Shown here: piece by piece, positions 19,357 through 27,950 of the stretch | Layout: every line of letters starts with the position of its first letter | Numbering within the stretch: position 1 is the stretch's first letter | Origin: an uncultured Clostridium sp. | Lineage (GTDB): Bacteria; Bacillota; Clostridia; TANB77; CAG-508 | Assembly (NCBI GenBank): GCA_948469315.1 | Contig: CAOKLQ010000006.1 | Span: 45,336-109,335 of the forward strand | Direction: 5' to 3' | Length of the DNA stretch: 64,000 nucleotides | Position numbers and translations under genes: made by a program | The notes under the pieces: generated by a model | Seen by the model: the letters and a program-made list of their open reading frames with translations, nothing else | Databases searched by the model: none | What the model was told of the DNA's origin: nothing

Positions 19357-20853
19357 TTAATGTACCTTGTATGTATCTGTTGATAGTAGCTGTGTCTCTA
19401 TTTCTTGACCATTTAATTTTAAGGTTCTATATGTTTTGGATTTTATTGATGCTTTATTTGCACTTATTACATTTGCATTTAATACTACTTCATATTCTGT
19501 TTGCTCTTTTAATCCATATAATTCAAAATTACATATCCCTTTATCTACAGTGCATACTATTTTTATTGGATAATTTCTGGTATTTTTTATTTTAAAATCT
19601 ATTGAACCATATACAACAGTTGCATCTAGTCCAGCTCCTGCATAAGATGGAACAAATTGGTGATTTCTTCTTTCTACTATTTCTAAATTTGCATACAATG
19701 CTGCATTATATAATGTTGTTGATACTTGGCAAATTCCTCCTCCCAATCCGTCTACAACTTCTCCACTAACATATATTTTTGCTTCTTTATAGCCTGCATC
19801 TATTGTCCTTTTTCCTACTACAGTATTATAAGAAAATACTTCTCCTGGCATTATTACTGTTCCATTAATTTTTTCTGAGGCGAGCCTTAAATTTGTTGTT
19901 CTATCTACTTGTCTTGGATTATATCTTGTTGAAAATTTAGATATTAAATCTGGAAATGCTTCTGCTCCAATCATATTAGTAGTTATTTGCGGCTTTATTA
20001 TTTTAAGTGGCACTATATATTCTTCCTGATCATTTTCAAGCATTTGTTTTATTTCTTCTATACTTATATTAAATTCAATTCCATCTTCACTTGGACTTAC
20101 TGAATATGGATTTACTGTGTATGTAGCATTTACAGGCTCTTTATGTATTTGGTTATATATTTTGTCTATATCTATTTTATCTGGTTTTTTTTGTATTACT
20201 TCCAAATTATATTCTTTGTCTTTTATGAAGTTTAAATTTTGTATATCATATTTTAGCATTTTAAACATTTTATCTGTATCTACAACATTTCCAGTTTTTC
20301 CTTTTGTTATAATTAAATTTGTATCTTCTATATAATAAGCACTTTGAACTATTGTATCTGGCAGTTGTGATGAAATATTGTTTAATTGTTCTTTTAATTG
20401 TTCTTCATTAATATTTAAAATTGGGTCTATACTTATATTTGATACCATTAAACTTAAAATTTCAAAATTATCTACAAAAATATTATTATTTCTAGCGTAT
20501 TCATATGCTGTATTTACAGCAGATTCTACATCAAATGATGCATCTAGTTGCTCTAGGCTAATTTCTGTAGAATAATCCTTATATTTTAAAATTATATTAT
20601 CTTTCATATGTCTTGATAGTTCTTTGCTTACAAGTTCTATTGCTTCATGCTTTTCTAATCTTGATACATTTATATTTTTTATATATATTCCTGAGGCTAT
20701 TGTTTCATTATTTATATTAAGTATTGATATTCCTAAAAACATAAAAAACAATATTATAAAAAAAACTATAAATACAGCTAAAATAATAGTATATACACTT
20801 GCTTCTTTAAATTCCCTTATTGGCTCTTGGTTACTAACATCTTGCTTACTCAT
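19357..20853 (-). CDS. VanW-family protein with peptidoglycan-binding domains
   Basis: 498 residues. One N-terminal transmembrane segment (TIILAVFIVFFIILFFMFLG) places the rest outside the cell. Two PG_binding_4-type regions follow (residues 70-300). The VanW domain starts near SKFSTRYNPRQVDRTTNLRL and contains FSYNTVVGKRTIDAGY and VDGLGGGICQVSTTLYNAAL, its family signature. The role is probably cell-wall associated; despite the name there is no vancomycin cluster here. The promoter at 20943 and start GGAGTAAAT-ATG are clear. Confidence 0.9.
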   Translation of the reverse strand: MSKQDVSNQEPIREFKEASVYTIILAVFIVFFIILFFMFLGISILNINNETIASGIYIKNINVSRLEKHEAIELVSKELSRHMKDNIILKYKDYSTEISLEQLDASFDVESAVNTAYEYARNNNIFVDNFEILSLMVSNISIDPILNINEEQLKEQLNNISSQLPDTIVQSAYYIEDTNLIITKGKTGNVVDTDKMFKMLKYDIQNLNFIKDKEYNLEVIQKKPDKIDIDKIYNQIHKEPVNATYTVNPYSVSPSEDGIEFNISIEEIKQMLENDQEEYIVPLKIIKPQITTNMIGAEAFPDLISKFSTRYNPRQVDRTTNLRLASEKINGTVIMPGEVFSYNTVVGKRTIDAGYKEAKIYVSGEVVDGLGGGICQVSTTLYNAALYANLEIVERRNHQFVPSYAGAGLDATVVYGSIDFKIKNTRNYPIKIVCTVDKGICNFELYGLKEQTEYEVVLNANVISANKASIKSKTYRTLKLNGQEIETQLLSTDTYKVH

Positions 20854-20942
20854 ATTTACTCCTTAACATGCTATTTTTCATATTATATTTTATTGTATAT
20901 CTTTAGTAATTATTATTATTTTATATATCTTAAACAGTTTAT

Positions 20943-20971
20943 ATTATATCTTATATTTTACATAATTGCAA
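20943..20971 (-). promoter_or_regulatory. Promoter of the vanW-family gene
   Basis: TTGCAA, 17-bp spacer, TATAAT. The spacer holds TTATGTAAAA, like those at 5.2, 5.6 and 35.8 kb but shifted by two bases. Confidence 0.55.
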
Positions 20972-21148
20972 TAAAAAACCGTAAGAAAGACTTTGTACGC
21001 AATAATAATTGCTACAAACTCTAACTTCCGCCATAATTATATTCTAAGGAAACTCACCTTCTCCACTTTGCTACGCATAAGTTATCTGTAACTCACTTTG
21101 TTCGAACAGCTAACTTAACTTTCGTGTATGACTTTCCTAAGAATATAA

Positions 21149-21172
21149 AAAACACGGTGTTTTTCCGTGTTT
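21149..21172 (-). terminator. Terminator of lemA
   Basis: AAACACGG pairs with CCGTGTTT immediately after the stop. The stretch between it and 20975 has no gene; it contains AGTTA-TCTG-TAACT and other small dyads and may be a repeat. Confidence 0.75.
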
Positions 21173-21726
21173 TAGTCAAATTTTACATTTACATTTTGTT
21201 TTGCTTTTTCAGACTCAGTCTCAAATAAAGTTTCTGGTTTAAAATTAAATATCTTTGCTATTATGTTATCAGGAAACACTTCTATTTTAGTGTTATACAT
21301 TGTTACAGTATCATTATAAAACTGTCTTGAAAATGCTATTTTATTTTCTGTTTCTTGTAGTTGTGATTGTAAATCAATAAAATTCTCATTTGCTTTTAAT
21401 TCAGGATAACTTTCTGAAACTGCCATTATTGTTTTTAATGAACTTGAAAGCTCATTTCCAAGTTCAGCTTTTTGAGAAATTGTCTCTGCATTTGCCCAAG
21501 CTGTACGAAGGCCAGCTACTTTTTCAAATACACCGCTTTCATGTTTTGCATATCCTTTTACTGTTTCTACTAAATTTGGTATTAAATCAAACCTTCTTTG
21601 CAATTGTACCTCTATTTGACTCCATGAATTTCTTACTTTTTGTCTTGCTCTTACTAATCCATTATATATGCCAATTATCCAAAGTATTATTAATATTACT
21701 ATAACTATCCCTATTATTAGACCCAT
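21172..21726 (-). CDS. lemA: LemA family membrane protein
   Basis: 184 residues: a single N-terminal membrane helix ([20 protein letters not shown]), then [31 protein letters not shown], the LemA signature, and a helical domain with QNVNVKFD at the end. The function is poorly defined; LemA is a widespread membrane-anchored helical protein. Its start is 87 bp from the left attachment site, so the element sits directly upstream of its promoter region. Confidence 0.92.
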   Translation of the reverse strand: MGLIIGIVIVILIILWIIGIYNGLVRARQKVRNSWSQIEVQLQRRFDLIPNLVETVKGYAKHESGVFEKVAGLRTAWANAETISQKAELGNELSSSLKTIMAVSESYPELKANENFIDLQSQLQETENKIAFSRQFYNDTVTMYNTKIEVFPDNIIAKIFNFKPETLFETESEKAKQNVNVKFD

Positions 21727-21780
21727 ATTTCTTCTCCCCTTCTATTAAATATAATCTATATTTTGTTATTTAAAATATAA

Positions 21781-21810
21781 AAGTTCTAAGAAACTCATTT
21801 CTTAGAACTT
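21781..21810. terminator. Original tRNA-Arg terminator, stranded by the insertion
   Basis: AAGTTCTAAGAAA and TTTCTTAGAACTT form a perfect 13-bp stem next to the TGGTGAGCCAGA repeat. Before integration this hairpin would have lain directly 3' of the tRNA-Arg gene now 12 kb away. Confidence 0.7.
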
Positions 21811-21812
21811 TC

Positions 21813-21824
21813 TGGTGAGCCAGA
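21813..21824. repeat. Left attachment-site repeat
   Basis: Exact copy of the tRNA-Arg 3' terminal dodecamer TGGTGAGCCAGA; the partner is at 33791-33802. Confidence 0.8.
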
Positions 21825-21950
21825 CCAAAAGGTTACACTTCATGTTAATTTATAAGGCTCTTAAACATATTTCTTTTTCAATGTTTTTCTATATTTTGTA
21901 TTATACAATAAATTTTTAATATATGCAACCCAATTTCAAAAATACCTGTA

Positions 21951-21970
21951 TTGCATTATTTATTGCATTA
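21951..21970. repeat. Left-end integrase arm-type boxes
   Basis: TTGCATTA twice, 12 bp apart. The right end has TGCATTA twice at 33712-33729. Paired short direct repeats inside both ends are typical arm-binding sites of tyrosine integrases. Confidence 0.5.
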
Positions 21971-21992
21971 CTTTTTTAAAAAGGGAAATACA

Positions 21993-22104
21993 CCATAGAT
22001 AAAAATTTATTATTGCTTCGTAGAATGGTCAAAGTAGCTATAATACCAGTAAAAACACTACCCTTTTAATTCCCTACGTGTTTTTACTTAATTTTTATCT
22101 ATGG
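21993..22104. repeat. Nested inverted repeats at the left end
   Basis: The outer arms CCATAGATAAAAAT (21993-22006) and ATTTTTATCTATGG (22091-22104) are perfect 14-mers; inside, GTAAAAACAC (22049-22058) pairs with GTGTTTTTAC (22078-22087). The roughly 110-bp structure is noncoding and could be a recombination or origin-type site or a long structured RNA. Confidence 0.6.
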
Positions 22105-22120
22105 TTTTATTATACATTAA

Positions 22121-22156
22121 AAAATCGGTTAAGTAAATAAAAACTTAATCGATTTT
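22121..22156. terminator. Terminator after the RHH gene
   Basis: AAAATCGGTTAAGT pairs with ACTTAATCGATTTT with one wobble, with A/T runs on both sides. It abuts the RHH stop. Confidence 0.7.
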
Positions 22157-22157
22157 A

Positions 22158-22355
22158 TTATTTCTCTTCAATTTTAACATTTTTTATATCGTTTAGATCC
22201 ATATTATTTATTGCATATTTAATCATAGCATTAATAACATAGTTATTTGACTTCTTACTTTTAACTGATAATTTCTCTATTATATTAAAGTCCTCTTCAT
22301 CTATTCTTATTGAAAACTGAACTTTATCTGACCCACTAGGTATTTTAAAACTCAT
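22158..22355 (-). CDS. Ribbon-helix-helix DNA-binding protein
   Basis: 65 residues from the ATG after AAAGGTGGTGCAAAAT (an upstream GTG pair overlaps that site). VQFSIRIDEEDFNIIEKLSVKSKKSNNYVINAMIKYA has the strand and two-helix layout of CopG/Arc/MetJ repressors. Just upstream is AAACTA-TTTTT-TAGTTT, a plausible own operator, and a second half-site TATAGTTTAAA occurs 40 bp further. It is probably an autoregulated repressor controlling the element's left end. Confidence 0.75.
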   Translation of the reverse strand: MSFKIPSGSDKVQFSIRIDEEDFNIIEKLSVKSKKSNNYVINAMIKYAINNMDLNDIKNVKIEEK

Positions 22356-22458
22356 ATTTTGCACCACCTTTAAACTATTTTTAGTTTATATTAGTATTCT
22401 ACATTCTTGCATTGATTATGTATAGTTTAAAAGAGAATGAATTTTAGTTCAAAAATAG

Positions 22459-22487
22459 TTGAAAAACAATAATGAATAATGTATAAT
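22459..22487 (+). promoter_or_regulatory. Promoter of the left cargo operon
   Basis: TTGAAA, 17-bp spacer, TATAAT, divergent from the RHH gene. It probably drives 22531 through 23979. Confidence 0.65.
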
Positions 22488-22530
22488 ATACCCTAGATAA
22501 GTTTATTCAATAACGGAAGGAGATTTTAAA

Positions 22531-22680
22531 ATGTCTATGTTATATAATAATGGTAAAACATGGTCTGAAATGACACCAGAAGAACAAAAAGTCTGCTTGA
22601 TAATAGTAGGAATAATGGCTTTAGCATTAATCATTTATGGAATATACTACTTTTTTAAAAATAGAAAAGAAAAAGACTAA
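22531..22680 (+). CDS. Small single-span membrane protein
   Basis: 49 residues: a polar start (NGKTWSEMTPEEQKVCL), one membrane helix (IIVGIMALALIIYGIYYFF) and a basic tail. Strong GGAAGGAG ribosome binding site and promoter. I do not recognise it. Small membrane proteins at this position in integrated elements can be toxins, superinfection-exclusion or anchor proteins, but nothing here decides. Confidence 0.65.
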   Translation: MSMLYNNGKTWSEMTPEEQKVCLIIVGIMALALIIYGIYYFFKNRKEKD

Positions 22681-22750
22681 ATTGTTGTTTTTTGTCGAAT
22701 ATTGTATTATACTTATGCTAGATATTAAATATAAAGGGGGAAAATATTAT

Positions 22751-23302
22751 ATGTATTGTAACAAATGTGGAAATGAAGTAGATGAGAAGAGCGAATTTTG
22801 TTCTAAATGTGGAACTAAAATAGGACAAGACAATAGTATTAATGAGAAGAAAACTAAAATAAAAAAGAATAATAAGATAAACAAAATACTTCTTATAATT
22901 TTAATTCTTCTTATACATCTTATTTTATTTGGAGGAGCAACACTACATTTTTTGAATAGCGATACTGTAACTGCTGATGTTATTTACCCAATAAAAACAT
23001 CAGGAATGGTTAGATTTACAACCGAATATACATACGAATGTAATATTGTATATGAATATAAAGGAATAGAATATCACGATACATTAACTTTTAATGATGA
23101 TAATCTTCCAAAAGAAATTAAAAATTCTAGTAAAGACCCAAACTTTTTTGACGTTAAATTAAAAGGATATGTTAATAAAAATAGACCAGACAACTTTATT
23201 TTTGATATGGAATATTACAATATATCTAAATATGTGTTTTATATTCAAGTTATATTGATTATTCCAAGTTTCTGGCTAATTATAAGAAAAAAGAAAAATT
23301 AA
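22751..23302 (+). CDS. Zinc-ribbon membrane protein
   Basis: 183 residues starting at the ATG after AAAGGGGGAAAATATT (a longer frame from 22637 lacks such a site). MYCNKCGNEVDEKSEFCSKC is a zinc_ribbon_2 domain with four cysteines. A basic linker, a membrane helix (ILLIILILLIHLILFGGATL), an extracytoplasmic domain of about 90 residues and a final helix (VIQVILIIPSFWLII-like) follow. The function is unknown. Confidence 0.75.
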   Translation: MYCNKCGNEVDEKSEFCSKCGTKIGQDNSINEKKTKIKKNNKINKILLIILILLIHLILFGGATLHFLNSDTVTADVIYPIKTSGMVRFTTEYTYECNIVYEYKGIEYHDTLTFNDDNLPKEIKNSSKDPNFFDVKLKGYVNKNRPDNFIFDMEYYNISKYVFYIQVILIIPSFWLIIRKKKN

Positions 23303-23319
23303 TAAGGAGGAATAAAATT

Positions 23320-23979
23320 ATGTTTAAGAGTGAAAAAGGATTTAGTAAAGTTATTTTAATTTTAATAGTATTTTTAATAGTTATTATTATAGGAAGTGTT
23401 ATGTTTTTTATGAGTAAAAATAAAAATCTACCAAGTAATAAAGCCAACAATACACCTAATAATACATCAGAAAATTGGGGACTTACCATAAATGGAACTT
23501 CAATTAGTTTGCCATGTACATTAGATGAATTAACAAAAGTAGGTGTAAATATTAATGAAAGTCGTTACGAAGAACTTGTGTCTTCAACTAATAAAACTTT
23601 TTCTGGATCTCGTGTAGGTTCAGATGGTTGGAAAGAAGGAATATCTTTAGATTTAAAAACAGGTAGTGATGTATCTAAAAAAGAAAAAAATGTAACTGTA
23701 TCAAGTATTAGTTATGATATACCAGCATATTATTTTTCAAGTGGAAAACCTAGTACATCAAATCTTCTTACAAGTTCTCAATTTTCTATAAAAAATAATA
23801 TTACTATTGGATCTAAAAGCGAAGATGTTATTTCAACATTTGGAACTGATTACGAGCCAAAAACAGAAACTAACTTAAATGGTGCATTTTCAGTAATTTA
23901 TTATGAAAGTGGTAATAGTAGATTAACTATCGGTTTTGCAAAAGGTATAGTAAATAAAATAGTAATTACCATATATTAA
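23320..23979 (+). CDS. Membrane-anchored extracellular protein
   Basis: 219 residues with an N-terminal helix (VILILIVFLIVIIIGSVMFF), an Asn/Ser-rich linker and a beta-rich outer domain that contains an internal repeat: WGLTINGTSISLPCTLDEL near the start and SQFSIKNNITIGSKSEDVIS later resemble the two halves of small outer domains that measure a string of turns. No lipobox. It is 17 nt from the zinc-ribbon gene, so they are co-transcribed. The function is unknown. Confidence 0.7.
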   Translation: MFKSEKGFSKVILILIVFLIVIIIGSVMFFMSKNKNLPSNKANNTPNNTSENWGLTINGTSISLPCTLDELTKVGVNINESRYEELVSSTNKTFSGSRVGSDGWKEGISLDLKTGSDVSKKEKNVTVSSISYDIPAYYFSSGKPSTSNLLTSSQFSIKNNITIGSKSEDVISTFGTDYEPKTETNLNGAFSVIYYESGNSRLTIGFAKGIVNKIVITIY

Positions 23980-24002
23980 TGTAAAATATAAAAAATAAAT
24001 TA

Positions 24003-24039
24003 AGTACTTGCTAGAGAAATCTAGTAGGTGCTTTTTTAT
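24003..24039 (+). terminator. Terminator after the 219-residue gene
   Basis: AAGTACTTGCTAGA...TCTAGTAGGTGCTT then TTTTTA; two G-U or mismatch positions in a long stem. Confidence 0.7.
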
Positions 24040-24125
24040 TTACTCTTGTAAAGAATTACCCCTTTTCTCTCCTCTGATAACATTAATAAAAATGGTTATG
24101 GTATATTGTTTATTAGAGGTAAGAA

Positions 24126-24686
24126 ATGGATAATTTTGAAGAAGAAGTACAATATTTTACGGAATTAGTTTATAACAATATACAAGAAGCTAAAAAAAGA
24201 AAAAATAAAAAAGCATTAGCCGAAGAAGCAATTTTAAATTGCATAAATGTAAGTAAAGATGGTCAGAGTATATTTGTTTACAATATGGATAAGGATTATT
24301 GCTACGAATTACTGAAAAAAGACATAGAAAAATATAATTATAAGAATTACAGAACGAAGGCTTTAGCCCTATACTATATTGGGAGATTAATAGAATATTT
24401 AAAAAAGGAAATGACATTTGAAGAATTTGCAGGGATATATGAAGAAACAAAACCAGTAGTAAAAAATATCATAGAACAGAAAAACAATATAAGTGAACAA
24501 TTAAGATTACTTAGCAAAAATAGGAATATTCCAGAGGTACAAGAATATATCGATAAAATATATAATGACAAATATGCAAGTAAATATTTAAAATACTTAA
24601 TAGATAAATATTATTATGGCAAAAAGAATTTAATAAAACCCAAGAAAAATGGTTTAGAAGCAGAATTTAAAATGTTATTAAGATGA
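24126..24686 (+). CDS. Helical hypothetical protein
   Basis: 186 residues, almost entirely alpha-helical and charged (EEEVQYFTELVYNNIQEAKK, LALYYIGRLIEYLKKEMTFE). The start at 24126 follows TTAGAGGTAAGAA. No motif I recognise and no membrane span. It ends 13 nt before the DnaQ-like gene, which points to co-expression and possibly a shared role. Confidence 0.6.
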   Translation: MDNFEEEVQYFTELVYNNIQEAKKRKNKKALAEEAILNCINVSKDGQSIFVYNMDKDYCYELLKKDIEKYNYKNYRTKALALYYIGRLIEYLKKEMTFEEFAGIYEETKPVVKNIIEQKNNISEQLRLLSKNRNIPEVQEYIDKIYNDKYASKYLKYLIDKYYYGKKNLIKPKKNGLEAEFKMLLR

Positions 24687-24699
24687 AAGGATAATAAAT

Positions 24700-25227
24700 A
24701 TGTGTATCAAAAGAAAAATATCAGATGAATATGTAACAATAGATATTGAAACAGATGGATTAAACCCAGAAAAAGACAATATTATTGAATTAGCTGTTTG
24801 TAAGGTTAGGAATAAGAGAATAATTGACAGCTTTACCACTTTTATTAACCTCAAGAAGCCTATATGCGAAGCTGTAACAAAAGTAACAGGAATAACAAAC
24901 GATATGCTAAAAGATGCAGATACAATAAATATAGCTTTAAATAAATTGATAGATTTTATAGGCGATCTACCTATTGTCGTACACAATGCTAATTATGTTA
25001 TGAAATTTATAAAAGCAAATACTAATATAAAGTTTGAGAATGAAATAATTGATACTTTAACATTGAGTAAGAAAAAACTACCCAATTTGAAGATTTATAC
25101 AATAAAAGCAATTTTAGAGTTTGGTGGAAATTCTAATGTTGTACTAAATAGGTCAATAGATTATGCACGAGTAATAGCCAAAGTTTTTGAAACTCTGAAA
25201 GATTATAAAGTAGAAAATAAAAGCTAG
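24700..25227 (+). CDS. DnaQ-like (DEDDh fold) protein with degraded active site
   Basis: 175 residues of the 3'-5' exonuclease fold. Exo I is intact: TIDIETDGL, with D15 and E17. Exo II should read HNAxFD but is HNANYV, so the catalytic Asp is Val100. Exo III should be HxxxxD but reads NRSIDYA, so His is Asn150 and Asp is Tyr155. Three of five metal or catalytic residues are gone. It may bind 3' ends or act as a decoy or scaffold without nuclease activity. It is next to the helical 186-residue protein and upstream of the MBL enzyme. Confidence 0.7.
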   Translation: MCIKRKISDEYVTIDIETDGLNPEKDNIIELAVCKVRNKRIIDSFTTFINLKKPICEAVTKVTGITNDMLKDADTINIALNKLIDFIGDLPIVVHNANYVMKFIKANTNIKFENEIIDTLTLSKKKLPNLKIYTIKAILEFGGNSNVVLNRSIDYARVIAKVFETLKDYKVENKS

Positions 25228-25255
25228 ACATATAGTTTATATTCCCCCTTCTTAA

Positions 25256-25360
25256 AAATGGCTTAAAAACGATTATGAAGGAAATAGACATGGTTATAGT
25301 TTGGAAAAGATAAAAAGTATGGAAACAATGCAAAGGGATATGTATAGATGCAATTTTTAA
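25256..25360 (+). pseudogene. Possible remnant of a lost gene
   Basis: A protein-like stretch WLKNDYEGNRHGYSLEKIKS continues to MYRCNF and stop, with no start codon or ribosome binding site. It looks like the C-terminus of a deleted gene. The rest of the gap to the MBL gene shows nothing. Confidence 0.35.
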
Positions 25361-25447
25361 AAAGTGGTTTTTATGCTGTTTTAGAAAATTAAATATAGAA
25401 CTGGTTTAGGAAAAATGAAATATAGATACGAAAGATGAGGAATTTAT

Positions 25448-26636
25448 ATGCAAATCAAAATTCATAGAGGAGTTAATCAAATTGGTGGTTGTGTAACTGA
25501 AATTAAAAGTACAAAAGCAAAGATACTTGTTGATGTTGGCTCTAATCTCCCTAATTGTGAAAATGAAATAGAAGTGAATATTGCTAATATCAGTAAAAAA
25601 TGTGATGCTGTTCTTATAACTCATTATCATGGAGACCATATAGGCGAATATATGCAAGTTAGTAAGGATGTTCCTATTTACATTGGAAAACAGGCAAAAG
25701 AGATTTTTACTATATTTCAAAATAAAATGAAAGATACAGGTGTTACAGACATTACACAGGAACATATTGATAAAATACATACATTTAAAATATTTAAGCA
25801 AGGTGTACCTTTTAAAATTGGAGATATGAAAATAACCCCTATTCGTACAGACCATTCGGCTTTTGACAGTTATATGTTTCTTATAGAAGCTAACGGCAAG
25901 AGAATTTTACATACTGGAGACTTCCGTTTGCATGGTCCTATGGGCAAAGGAACACCTAAAACACTTAAAAGAATAGGAAAAATTGATATTTTAATTTGTG
26001 AACATACAACACTATCAAGACAAGATGAAAACTTTGTATCTGAATTTATGTTACAAGAAGAAGCAATTAGTTTAATAAAAAGTAAAAAATACATTTTTAT
26101 ACTATGCGCTTCTACTAACATTGACAGGATAGCTTCTTTTTATCATGCGAATAAAAAAGCAGGAGAAAAACTATTTATATGTGATATTTACCAGAAGAAA
26201 ATACTTGATTATGTAAGCAAAAATAGTGCGAAATATACAGATTATTATAATTTCTCTGATGTTAAGAGTTTTGATAGCAAATTGTATAAAAAGATGGTAA
26301 GTAATGGTTTTTGTATGTTAGTTCGCAGCAACTACTTTTCAAAGAAATTTGTTTATAACCCTAGATTTAAAAACAACATATTCATTTACTCTCAATGGTT
26401 AGGATATTTACAAGGTAAAACAGCAGAACAAGACCTTGTTAAGTTTGTTCCTAGAAAATACCATTATTTACACACAAGTGGTCATGCAACAGCTGAAGGA
26501 ATTATTGAAGTTTGCAACATTGTTAAACCTAATGTGATAATTCCTATACATCGGAATAAACTCATACGATTTTGACAAGTTAGATTTACCATATAGAATT
26601 AGACATTTGAAGAATAAAGAAATATACAACATATAA
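25448..26636 (+). CDS. MBL-fold/beta-CASP hydrolase, +1 shift at CGG
   Basis: Metallo-beta-lactamase fold with HYHGDH (residues near 59-64), TDHSAFDS and HTGDFRLHG as metal ligands, then a beta-CASP-type cap (ILCASTNIDRIASFYHANKK) and SGHATAEG. These mark RNA- or DNA-processing nucleases related to RNase J and CPSF73. The zero frame ends IPIH-RNKLIRF at CGG 26552-26554. Skipping C gives IPIH-GINSYDFDKLDLPYRI and a stop at 26636, restoring the conserved IHG of motif C. The span is 3n+1 nt, about 395 residues. It is the only gene of the element with in-frame CGG, so the element is adapted to the same decoding as the chromosome. Confidence 0.88.
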
Positions 26637-26661
26637 TGAATTATGAAAGGAATCAAAAAAT

Positions 26662-27225
26662 ATGGAACACAAAACAGCAGTTGAAAAATTAAAGGAACAT
26701 GAATACGATATAAACTTAAAGGCTGGAATAAGAGGTTTTAAAATAGATATAACAGATAATGGCGATAATACAGGAACAATAACAATATGGAGATTTAAAA
26801 ATAACACACCAAAATTTATAGATGTACGAACATTTGCTGAAACTCTAAACATTGAAGGAATTGCAGATTTTCAAGTAAGTATTAAGAAAGAAAATGAAAT
26901 ACTAGAAGATGGTTTGTTTTTAGATAAAATTACAAAATGGATATATAACCGACTAAACAATAAAAATATAGAATTTATGTATGAGTTTGTTGGTGGAAAA
27001 TACAACGGACAAACTATGACTAAAGCAGAAGTTGAAACTTTATCACACGGACTAACAGAAGATTTAACACATATTAGACAAAAAGGTGGTACTTGTCAAA
27101 GGAAAGAATTAGACAACCAACCTCTAGTAGATGGTTACTTATCGCCTATGTTCTCACATATAGACTATGGACTGGTTTATTTACAATATGAAACACAAGA
27201 AGTCTATAATACAGTACCAGATTAG
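26662..27225 (+). CDS. Hypothetical mobile-element protein
   Basis: 187 residues, soluble, with strand-rich segments (FKIDITDNGDNTGTITIWRF) and a C-terminal region containing THIRQKGGTCQRKE and ENQPLVDGYLSP-like text near residue 155. Ribosome binding site GAAAGGAATC. I do not recognise the family. It is followed after 16 nt by the DUF3560-like gene, so the two form an operon, a pairing usual for plasmid- or ICE-borne accessory genes. Confidence 0.6.
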   Translation: MEHKTAVEKLKEHEYDINLKAGIRGFKIDITDNGDNTGTITIWRFKNNTPKFIDVRTFAETLNIEGIADFQVSIKKENEILEDGLFLDKITKWIYNRLNNKNIEFMYEFVGGKYNGQTMTKAEVETLSHGLTEDLTHIRQKGGTCQRKELDNQPLVDGYLSPMFSHIDYGLVYLQYETQEVYNTVPD

Positions 27226-27241
27226 AAAGGAGATGTAAAAT

Positions 27242-27934
27242 ATGGCAGGAAGAATTGATTATGCAGAACGACAGGAACAAAAAAAGGAACGATACCAAGA
27301 ACGAGTAGAACAAGCAGAACAAAGAAGTCAAGCACATTATGAAAATCACAGCAAGATAGCAAGTGTAATACCAATGGGACAACCTATTTTAATAGGACAC
27401 CACAGCGAGAAACGACATAGAAAAGACCTAGAAAGAATTGACAACGAAATGAGAAAATCTATACAAGAAAGCGAAAAGGCAGAATATTATAGAAATAAAA
27501 TAGACAACATTGATAATAGTAAATCAATATCTTCTGATGATCCACAGGCTATTGAAAAACTACAAGCTAGAATTAAAGAACTTGAAGAAGCAAAAATTGA
27601 AGTAAAAGCTAGACCTCATGAATGGTATGAGTTACCCTATCTTAATCAAGACATAAGAAGATTAAAAGACAGAATAAAAGAAATTCAAGAATTGGAAGAA
27701 CTACAATTTGAGGAAATTACCTTTACTGGTGGCAAAGTAATATTAAATAGAGAAATAAACAGGTTACAGTTTATATTTGATAATATACCAGATGAAGAAA
27801 TAAGAACTACATTAAAGAAACATGGTTTTAAATGGTCGAGATATGAACAAGCATGGCAAAGATTATATAACAAAAATGGTATTTATGCGGTTAATTATGT
27901 CGTTAAATTGATAAATGAAAGGTTACCAATATAA
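27242..27934 (+). CDS. DUF3560-like coiled-coil protein
   Basis: 230 residues. The N-terminus (RIDYAERQEQKKERYQERVE, GQPILIGHHSEKRHRKD) matches what I recall of DUF3560 proteins on plasmids and ICEs. Long charged coiled-coil segments occupy residues 60-160, and the end (LKKHGFKWSRYEQAWQRLY) resembles a short domain often seen at the C-terminus of such proteins. The role is unknown. A terminator overlaps its stop. Confidence 0.65.
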   Translation: MAGRIDYAERQEQKKERYQERVEQAEQRSQAHYENHSKIASVIPMGQPILIGHHSEKRHRKDLERIDNEMRKSIQESEKAEYYRNKIDNIDNSKSISSDDPQAIEKLQARIKELEEAKIEVKARPHEWYELPYLNQDIRRLKDRIKEIQELEELQFEEITFTGGKVILNREINRLQFIFDNIPDEEIRTTLKKHGFKWSRYEQAWQRLYNKNGIYAVNYVVKLINERLPI

Positions 27935-27950
27935 AGGTAACCTCTTTTTA
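27922..27950 (+). terminator. Terminator overlapping the DUF3560-like stop
   Basis: AGGTTACC pairs with GGTAACCT, then CTTTTTA. It may also serve the convergent receiver-like gene. Confidence 0.75.
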
